From contig NZ_CP121106.1 in assembly GCF_029623755.1 (NCBI RefSeq), forward strand, positions 2,236,352-2,300,351: a DNA stretch of 64,000 bases, written 5' to 3'. Origin of the DNA: Altererythrobacter sp. CAU 1644. GTDB taxonomy: Bacteria; Pseudomonadota; Alphaproteobacteria; Sphingomonadales; Sphingomonadaceae. Shown in pieces: positions 58,726-64,000 of this stretch (its first letter is position 1; every line of letters begins with the position of its first letter). The notes under the pieces are model-generated. The model had not been told where the DNA came from. It was given only the letters and a program-made list of their open reading frames with translations, and searched no databases. A program made the translations under genes and the position numbers.

Positions 58726-59862
58726 ATGGACATGACCCGTTCTCCCGATCCCTCCGGCGCTGAATCCACTCAGCAGCTCGAACTGGCGATCATCCTGCCA
58801 ACGCTCAACGAGCGGGGAAATCTGGCGCCGCTGGTCGAGCGGATCGAGGACGCCCTCGGCTCCGGCGGCTGGGAGGTACTGATTGTCGACGACAACTCGG
58901 CCGACGGTACAGCCGACGAGGCCCGGCGCATCGCGCTGACCGATGGCCGTGTGCGGGTGATCCAGCGGATCGGTCGGCGCGGGCTGGCGAGTGCGGCGAT
59001 TGAAGGTTTTTGCGCCACCGCTGCTCCTTTTTGCGCGGTCATGGACGCCGATCACCAGCACGATCCGGCGCTATTGCCGCTGATGCTCAATGCCCTGAAG
59101 GCGGGCGAGGGTGATATTGCGGTCGCCTCGCGCTTCGCCGAGGGCGCAAGCATGGAAGGGTGGGGCAGGCCTGATCGCGAGAAGCTGTCCGGGGCGGCCA
59201 ATGCGCTTGCGCGCAAGCTGACCGGGGTCGAACTGACCGATCCGATGAGCGGTTACTTCATGTTGCCCAGCGAGACAGCGCGTGCGCTGGTGCCCAAGCT
59301 GTCGGGGATCGGGTTCAAGATTCTGCTCGACCTGCTCGCCTCTGCCGAGCGCCCGATGAAAGTGAGGGAATTCCCGCTGAATTTCTCCGCGCGCCGCGAA
59401 GGCGAAAGCAAGCTCGACCGGGCGATCGCGTTCGATTTCCTCGCCGGCCTTTACGACAAGACCTTCGGGAAGCTGATCCCGACGCGCTTTGCCCTGTTCG
59501 GTACGGTGGGGGCGATGGGTGTCATCGTCCACATGGCAGTGCTGAGCCTCGTGCTGTTCTGGTTCGACAAGGCCTTCACCGTCGGTCAGGCGGTCGCGGT
59601 CCTCAGCGCGATGAGCTTCAACTTCTGGCTCAATAACTGGCTGACATATCGTGACCAGCGCCTGAAAGGCACGGCCGCAGTGCTGAAGGGCTGGGTCGGC
59701 TTCTGCCTCACCTGCGCCGTGGGCGGTTTTGCCAATGTCGCGGTCGCGACGTTGCTCGAATCGCGCGGGCTATACTGGGTGATTGCTGCGCTGGCCGGGA
59801 TCGTGGTCGGGTCGGTGTGGAACTACGCGCTGTCGAGCCGTTTCGTCTGGGGCCGGTACTAG
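58726..59862 (+). CDS. Polyprenol-phosphate glycosyltransferase (DPM1-like GT2) fused to GtrA domain
   Basis: A 378-residue fusion. Residues about 20-235 form a GT-A GT2 domain: LAIILPTLNERGNLAPLVERIEDAL, IVDDNSADGTADEA, CAVMDADHQHDPALLPLML and DPMSGYFMLPSETARAL, as in dolichol-phosphate mannosyltransferases. Residues about 250-378 are a GtrA-like four-helix membrane domain (RFALFGTVGAMGVIVHMAVLSLVLFW...SFNFWLNNWLTYRDQR...WNYALSSRFVWGRY). It should make polyprenyl-P-sugar and position or flip it. It faces the GT39-type gene, the likely user of such a donor, with a 3-bp gap. Confidence 0.92.
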   Translation: MDMTRSPDPSGAESTQQLELAIILPTLNERGNLAPLVERIEDALGSGGWEVLIVDDNSADGTADEARRIALTDGRVRVIQRIGRRGLASAAIEGFCATAAPFCAVMDADHQHDPALLPLMLNALKAGEGDIAVASRFAEGASMEGWGRPDREKLSGAANALARKLTGVELTDPMSGYFMLPSETARALVPKLSGIGFKILLDLLASAERPMKVREFPLNFSARREGESKLDRAIAFDFLAGLYDKTFGKLIPTRFALFGTVGAMGVIVHMAVLSLVLFWFDKAFTVGQAVAVLSAMSFNFWLNNWLTYRDQRLKGTAAVLKGWVGFCLTCAVGGFANVAVATLLESRGLYWVIAALAGIVVGSVWNYALSSRFVWGRY

Positions 59863-59865
59863 TCG

Positions 59866-61140
59866 CTATCTCCAGCCGTCGATCCAACTCCAATTGAGGA
59901 AGCTTTGCGGCCCTTCGAGCGCCGCGGCCGAAAGGATCGGATAGAAATAGGCGAACAGGACAAGGCTGGCCGCCAACACCAGCAGGGCCAGCTTGCGATG
60001 TCCGCCTTGCCAAAGGGCATCGAGCGCCAATGCGAGTGCGCCGAGCAGGAAGAAATGCGGCAAGAAATAGTGATAGTAGAATTGCACCGACTTGGAAGCG
60101 AACAGCCATAGGCCGAGGCTCACCGCGTACCCGGCAACGACACCGATCCGCGCCCATTGCCGCTGCTTGTTGCCCGTCAGCGCGCACCAGATCAGCGCCG
60201 GAAGTCCCAGCATCATGGTGAGCGGATTACCGACCAGCAGGACGCCTCGCTGGGCACCGTCGACGGCTTCGTAGAGGTACCAGATGGCGCGTAGATTGAG
60301 CGCCCAGTCGGGCCAGTTCGACTGGTAGGGATGGGGCTCAAGCACCTGCGTTTGTAGCGCATACATCTCGCGGTGAAATTCGATCAGTCCTTGCGTGGCA
60401 AAGGGAGTGTCGCGAAAATGATATGCGGGGATGAAGGTTGCCGCGTAGACCGCCAGTGGCAGAACGCCGAGCCATAGCGTCGCTTCGAGCAGCGAGACAC
60501 CCGGGACTGGAATGCCACGCTGGCTGGTCAGCAGTCGCCGCCTGCCCGCGCTCAGGCGTGCCAAAAGGAAAGCGATACCCGGGACTATTGCCAGCGGGAT
60601 CGCGTTCCACTTCGATGCCATCGCCGCTCCCAGTGCGGCCCCCGTGGCGATTAGCCGCCAGCGTCCAGTCTCCGGCTCGCGGATCGCACCGGCGAATTGC
60701 CACGTGGCCACGCAAAGAAAGGCCGCCATGTAGATGTCGAGCATCGCGATGCGGCTCTGAACGAACAGCATGAAGCCGCTGGCGAGGAGCAATCCGAACG
60801 CCAGGCTGGCGAAACGCGACAGGCTCCCAAACCACATCGCACGCATGCTTGCGAACAAGGCAAGTGCTCCTGCGAGGAGCGAAAACACGCGCCATCCCAG
60901 CGGGTTATTACCGAAGATCGCAATGCCCAACGCGATCAGCTCCTTGCCCAGCAAGGGATGCTCGCGATTGATGTAACTGCCGTTTGCCAGCATCTCGCGC
61001 GCAGCGGGAAGGTAGTGGACCTCGTCGAAGAACGGTTTCGATGGCGTGGTCAATTGAAGTCCGGCCAGAAGCGTGAATGCAAGCGCCATGAGCAGGCTCA
61101 GGCCGAGCGGATCGCGGGGCTGTGCAGGGGCCTGGCTCAT
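59866..61140 (-). CDS. GT39/PMT-type membrane glycosyltransferase
   Basis: A 424-residue protein with about ten membrane helices. The first periplasmic loop carries FFDEVHYLPAAREMLANGSYINREHPLLGKELIALGIAIFGNNPLGWRVFSLL. This holds the D-E catalytic motif and the R-EHPPLGK-like motif of protein O-mannosyltransferases and related lipid-linked-sugar enzymes. MLDIYMAAFLC and AMASKWNAIPL further support PMT. It would use polyprenyl-P-sugar made by the convergent gene. The acceptor (protein or lipid) is not evident. ATG 61140 (MSQAPAQPRD) is chosen. Confidence 0.9.
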   Translation of the reverse strand: MSQAPAQPRDPLGLSLLMALAFTLLAGLQLTTPSKPFFDEVHYLPAAREMLANGSYINREHPLLGKELIALGIAIFGNNPLGWRVFSLLAGALALFASMRAMWFGSLSRFASLAFGLLLASGFMLFVQSRIAMLDIYMAAFLCVATWQFAGAIREPETGRWRLIATGAALGAAMASKWNAIPLAIVPGIAFLLARLSAGRRRLLTSQRGIPVPGVSLLEATLWLGVLPLAVYAATFIPAYHFRDTPFATQGLIEFHREMYALQTQVLEPHPYQSNWPDWALNLRAIWYLYEAVDGAQRGVLLVGNPLTMMLGLPALIWCALTGNKQRQWARIGVVAGYAVSLGLWLFASKSVQFYYHYFLPHFFLLGALALALDALWQGGHRKLALLVLAASLVLFAYFYPILSAAALEGPQSFLNWSWIDGWR

Positions 61141-61373
61141 CGGGTGTGGATTTAGCAGCAGGTTCGCGATGAGCAAGTTCGGCGTCCGGCTAGCTCTTGA
61201 TTTGATATCGGATCAAAGTCGGGCAACTATCAAGTAACGGTTCGTCGCCATTTTGCATCACTTCGCCCCAATTCGCTAAATTTGTGAAACAATTGCTGTT
61301 CTAGCTTGTAGGTGGGTTGAGGACGCCCTATCGAGGGGCACGAACGTTCGTTCATGAAAGGGTTGGATTGATT

Positions 61374-61592
61374 ATGAAGAAGATTGCTTTGATCGGTTCG
61401 GTGCTTGCACTCGCAGCCGCTCCGGTTGCGCTTCAAGCTCAGGCAGCAGACCGTGCAGTTGCACCGGTTGCTGGTGAATCGGAACTTGGCGGTGGCTCGG
61501 ACACCATCATTGGCGTTGTTGCTCTTGCCGTTCTGGCCGGCTTCATCGTCCTGACGGCTTCGGACGACGACGACCTGCCGACCAGCCCCTGA
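61374..61592 (+). CDS. Small exported protein with a C-terminal membrane segment
   Basis: A 72-residue protein: signal peptide KKIALIGSVLALAAAPVALQAQA (cleavage near residue 24), a short linker with Gly/Ser, one hydrophobic helix (about residues 44-60, TIIGVVALAVLAGFIVLTA) and an acidic tail SDDDDLPTSP. It has its own 230-bp upstream region, including a CGAACGTTCG palindrome (61341-61350), and a strong terminator. It is therefore a single-gene unit that may be highly expressed. Function is unknown. Confidence 0.75.
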   Translation: MKKIALIGSVLALAAAPVALQAQAADRAVAPVAGESELGGGSDTIIGVVALAVLAGFIVLTASDDDDLPTSP

Positions 61593-61616
61593 TTCAAGGG
61601 CTTAGTACGAGATACG

Positions 61617-61646
61617 AAAGGCGGGGCCTCGCGGCTCCGCCTTTTT
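61617..61646 (+). terminator. Rho-independent terminator
   Basis: A 12-bp stem (61617-61628 with 61633-61644, one G-T pair) closes a TCGC tetraloop and runs into TTTTT on the plus strand, 24 bp after the stop of the small exported protein gene. Confidence 0.88.
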
Positions 61647-61677
61647 CGTTTCTGCGCTATCGCCTTTGACTGGGGCG

Positions 61678-62067
61678 TCAGGAACTGGCCTGATTGCGCT
61701 CAAGCCAGAACAGGCGTGCGACCATCGCCAAAAGGCCGATGCTGGCTGTGGCAGCGACAAACAGTGCCCACGGCAGGATGTTCATGCCGACCTTATTCGC
61801 GCGCGGGACAACCAGCAGCAGTGCGAGCGAGACCGATATCAGTAGATCCCACCAGACCTGCACACCCCACAAGTTGGCAGTGTGATTTGCCCAGACAGGG
61901 AGGAAGCCCTCTGACATGACGGTCACGGTTGTGAAGCCGGCAAATCCGGCGCAGACGATGGCTGCGACAAAAGTGCTGCCGATCGTGGGCTTGTTGACGA
62001 CGATGTGAACGAATGCGGCCACGGTGAAGAGTATTCCTGCTGTGACCAGGATCTCGAAAGCGGTCAT
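61678..62067 (-). CDS. Predicted four-helix membrane protein
   Basis: A 129-residue integral membrane protein with helices at about residues 5-22, 28-50, 68-88 and 96-118. It reads HTANLWGVQVWWDLLISVSLALLLVVPRANKVGMNILPWALFVAATASIGLLAMVARLFWLER. The Trp-rich third helix followed by a positively charged loop recalls DUF2834-like proteins, but the match is weak. It diverges from tetR, and a TetR-type palindrome overlaps its AAAGGAG ribosome binding site, so it is the likely regulated target. Confidence 0.75.
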   Translation of the reverse strand: MTAFEILVTAGILFTVAAFVHIVVNKPTIGSTFVAAIVCAGFAGFTTVTVMSEGFLPVWANHTANLWGVQVWWDLLISVSLALLLVVPRANKVGMNILPWALFVAATASIGLLAMVARLFWLERNQASS

Positions 62068-62079
62068 TGAGCGGCTCCT

Positions 62080-62096
62080 TTGTAGCGAGTGCTACA
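62080..62096. promoter_or_regulatory. TetR-type operator 1
   Basis: TGTAGC-GAGT-GCTACA forms a 6+6 palindrome next to the start of the minus-strand membrane protein gene. With flanking T it is the inverted copy of 62112-62128 with one mismatch. The two centres are 31 bp apart (about three helical turns). Confidence 0.65.
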
Positions 62097-62111
62097 CGCC
62101 TTGTAGCTGAG

Positions 62112-62128
62112 TGTAGCGCTCGCTACAA
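62112..62128. promoter_or_regulatory. TetR-type operator 2
   Basis: TGTAGCG-CT-CGCTACA is a perfect 7+7 palindrome ending 7 bp before the tetR ATG. Together with operator 1 it covers the 68-bp divergent gap, so TetR probably represses both its own gene and the membrane protein gene. Confidence 0.7.
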
Positions 62129-62135
62129 GACCCCG

Positions 62136-62675
62136 ATGAGCAGAAGCGAAGATACCCGCCGCAAATGGCTGATGCCGATGGCGATGCATGTAATGGAGCA
62201 CGGTATGGGTGCCGCAAGCCTGCGCCCGCTCGCGAAAGCCGCGGGGACCAGTGACCGCATGCTGATCTACCATTTCGGCAACAAGGACGCGCTGATCGCG
62301 GAGCTTCTTTCTTTCATCGCGGAAAGCTACTCGGTCATGCTCGATCAGGCTTTCGGCAAGGATCGCGCCTCGTCGCGTGACCAGTGCCTCAACCTGCTCC
62401 TCGATCGGATCAGGGACCCTCAGATGCAACCATTCATGGGCCTGTGGTGGGAAATCGTGGCCGGAGCTGCCCGCGGCAACCAATCCTATCGCGACGCGGC
62501 CGGTGCGATCATGGACCGGCTGCTGCTCTGGCTTGAGAGCAAGCTGCCAGTCGACGATCCCGATCCCGCAGCAGGGGCGCGGCTCATGCTGGTCCTCGTC
62601 GAGGGTTCCCTCATGCTCGAAGGGATCGGCAAGGGCGATGTCGCCAAGGCTGGGCTGTCGGCAGCGCAGCTTTAA
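62136..62675 (+). CDS. TetR-family transcriptional regulator
   Basis: A 179-residue regulator. The N-terminal helix-turn-helix is VMEHGMGAASLRPLAKAAGTSDRMLIYHFGNKDALIAELLSFIAESY. The remaining helices form the ligand domain, ending VEGSLMLEGIGKGDVAKAG. ATG 62136 is used because the upstream open frame runs through the operator. It is divergent from the membrane protein gene and flanked by two palindromes. The ligand is unknown. Confidence 0.9.
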   Translation: MSRSEDTRRKWLMPMAMHVMEHGMGAASLRPLAKAAGTSDRMLIYHFGNKDALIAELLSFIAESYSVMLDQAFGKDRASSRDQCLNLLLDRIRDPQMQPFMGLWWEIVAGAARGNQSYRDAAGAIMDRLLLWLESKLPVDDPDPAAGARLMLVLVEGSLMLEGIGKGDVAKAGLSAAQL

Positions 62676-62719
62676 CTTGCTTGCCGCCCATGCCGCTGCC
62701 GCCTAAACCGCCAGCCGCG

Positions 62720-63925
62720 ATGAAGAAGACCACAGGCATGGACCGGGCGAAGACCAGCAACTGGCGCCCTGCGACCCGCGCGGTGCGCGGCGGCACCTGG
62801 CGCAGCGAGCATGGGGAAACGAGCGAAGCGCTGTTCCTCAGCTCCGGCTACACTTATGATGATGCGCAGACGGTCGCCGATCGTTTCGCGGGCGAGGCCG
62901 AGGGCATGACCTATTCGCGCCTGCAGAACCCGACCGTCGCCATGCTCGAAGAACGGATAGCGCTGATGGAAGGCGCCCAGGCATGCCGGGCACAGGCAAG
63001 CGGCATGGCAGCGATGACCGCGGCTTTGCTGTGCCAGCTATCGACCGGAGACCACGTTGTCGCCGCGCGCGCCGCGTTCGGTTCGTGCCGCTGGCTGGTG
63101 GACAACCTTCTGCCTCGTTTCGGCATCGAAACGACGGTGATCGACAGCGCTGTCAACGAACAGTGGGATGCTGCAATCCGGCCCAACACCAAGGTCTTCT
63201 TCTTCGAGACTCCAGCCAATCCGACACTCGATGTGGTCGATCTGCATTACGTCTGCGGATTAGCGAAATCGCGGGGCATCACGACGGTGGTCGACAATGC
63301 CTTTGCCACAAGCGCGCTCCAGCGCCCGCTCGAGTTCGGTGCGGACGTTGTTGCCTATAGCGCGACCAAGCTGATGGACGGGCAGGGACGGGTTCTGGCC
63401 GGCGCGGTCTGCGGCAGCGAGGAATGGATGAACGAGGTGCTGTTGCCGTTTCAGCGCAACACCGGCCCCAATATCTCGCCGTTCAACGCCTGGGTGGTAC
63501 TGAAAGGGCTCGAGACGCTTGGCCTGCGCGCCCACAAGCAGAGCGAGAACGCGCTCGAACTGGGCCGCTATGTCGAGGCGCGTGTTCCGCGTATTCTCCA
63601 TCCCGGCCTCCCGAGTCACCCCCGCCACAAGCTCGCTCTGAGCCAGATGGACGCGGTGGGTCCGATCTTCGCGTTCGATGTCCAGTCGCGCGCCAAGGCC
63701 TTCGCGATACTCGATGCGCTCGAACTGATCGACATCTCCAATAACATCGGCGATGCGCGTAGCCTGATGTGTCATCCGGCCTCAACCACCCACGCCTCGA
63801 TGAGCGAGGAAGCGCGTGCGGAAATGGGGGTGACCGAAGGCCTGCTACGGATCAACGTGGGACTGGAAGATGTGCAGGATCTGATCGAGGATATGGACCA
63901 GGCGCTCAAGGCGGCCGGTTTCTAG
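62720..63925 (+). CDS. metZ: O-succinylhomoserine sulfhydrylase (MetZ-type Cys/Met PLP enzyme)
   Basis: MetZ makes homocysteine from O-succinylhomoserine and sulfide. The 401-residue protein begins KKTTGMDRAKTSNWRPATRAVRGGTWRSEHGETSEALFLSSGYTYDDA, typical of alphaproteobacterial MetZ. PLP Lys is in VVAYSATKLMDGQGRVLAGAV, and TTVVDNAFATSALQRPLEFGAD carries the PLP aspartate. ATG 62690 is an alternative start. A cystathionine gamma-synthase activity cannot be excluded by sequence. It overlaps the following gene convergently by 4 bases. Confidence 0.92.
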   Translation: MKKTTGMDRAKTSNWRPATRAVRGGTWRSEHGETSEALFLSSGYTYDDAQTVADRFAGEAEGMTYSRLQNPTVAMLEERIALMEGAQACRAQASGMAAMTAALLCQLSTGDHVVAARAAFGSCRWLVDNLLPRFGIETTVIDSAVNEQWDAAIRPNTKVFFFETPANPTLDVVDLHYVCGLAKSRGITTVVDNAFATSALQRPLEFGADVVAYSATKLMDGQGRVLAGAVCGSEEWMNEVLLPFQRNTGPNISPFNAWVVLKGLETLGLRAHKQSENALELGRYVEARVPRILHPGLPSHPRHKLALSQMDAVGPIFAFDVQSRAKAFAILDALELIDISNNIGDARSLMCHPASTTHASMSEEARAEMGVTEGLLRINVGLEDVQDLIEDMDQALKAAGF

Positions 63926-64000
63926 TTCTCGCAGGCGATGCCGTCGCCGTCCCGATCAAGCCCCGATCGATAGCCCGGGTCGCCGCGCCTCAATGGTGCG
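63922..64000 (-). CDS. Excalibur-domain protein, C-terminal end only
   Basis: The minus strand reads APLRRGDPGYRSGLDRDGDG then IACEN and stop. This is the end of an excalibur calcium-binding domain: D-x-D-x-D-G-x-x-C-E with EF-hand-like spacing. The rest of the gene lies outside the window. Such domains occur on exported nucleases and small secreted proteins; which kind this is cannot be seen. Confidence 0.8.
   Translation of the reverse strand, partial: APLRRGDPGYRSGLDRDGDGIACEN

Noticed and set aside
1..64000. CRISPR arrays
   Set aside because: No regularly spaced direct repeats of 23-40 bases with unique spacers were seen, and no cas genes are present.

Overview
The window is about 64 kb of high-GC alphaproteobacterial chromosome. 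The gene families, their order (plsX-fabH-ihfA-merR; dciA-dsb-dsb-smc; miaB-phoH-ybeY-corC; tsaB-rimI-mucR-fur) and the protein sequences point to Sphingomonadales, most likely Erythrobacteraceae. This is a judgement from family resemblance; no 16S gene is present.

Layout. 1-9.3 kb: fatty-acid initiation (plsX partial, fabH), IHF-alpha and a MerR regulator, facing a dciA-dsbA-dsbA-smc operon; mutY diverges from dciA. 9.4-15 kb: a tightly overlapping serine hydrolase-nudC-FrnE-like-SDR operon, then DUF1489 and mgtE. 15-22.3 kb: cyclophilin, miaB, phoH, ybeY and corC, interrupted twice. Between cyclophilin and miaB lies a duplication scar with a chimeric miaB-head/cyclophilin-tail relic. Between phoH and ybeY lies 1.8 kb holding a cold-shock protein, a possible structured RNA with a strong terminator and a small FlbD-like ORF. 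22.3-27.5 kb: LysR, then a minus-strand run nfuA, nitroreductase, tsaB, rimI, mucR, fur, plsC. 27.6-36.3 kb: M16 protease, class II DAHP synthase, diguanylate cyclase, the ergothioneine pair egtB-egtD and a membrane aspartyl protease.

36.36-44.29 kb is a 7.9-kb integrated element. It is bounded by an 18-bp direct repeat that is the 3' end of tRNA-Gln(UUG) at its right edge. It carries a tyrosine integrase beside the left att, a serine recombinase, several small or hypothetical genes (three too short for ordinary ORF calling), a protein resembling the STM4504/CBY_0614 abortive-infection family, a possible HEPN-like protein and a coiled-coil membrane protein. This is the best candidate in the window for an undescribed (defence-type) cargo.

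44.4-64 kb returns to core-like genes: GPH-type MFS transporter, YghU, topoisomerase IB, a glutamine-dependent NAD synthetase with an N-terminal helix-turn-helix extension behind a palindrome, an AmpG-like MFS transporter, GST, TrhO, IlvE with a leader carrying an exceptionally long Shine-Dalgarno and an 18-codon ORF, TlyA, TspO, UbiK, RecO, LeuB, a polyprenol-phosphate glycosyltransferase fused to a GtrA domain facing a GT39-type glycosyltransferase, a TetR/membrane-protein pair with two operator palindromes, MetZ, and the end of an excalibur-domain protein.

The observations most worth following are the HTH-NadE fusion, the ilvE leader, the tRNA-Gln island cargo, the cyclophilin/miaB duplication scar and the putative RNA between phoH and ybeY. 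All family names come from reading the translated sequences, without database searches.
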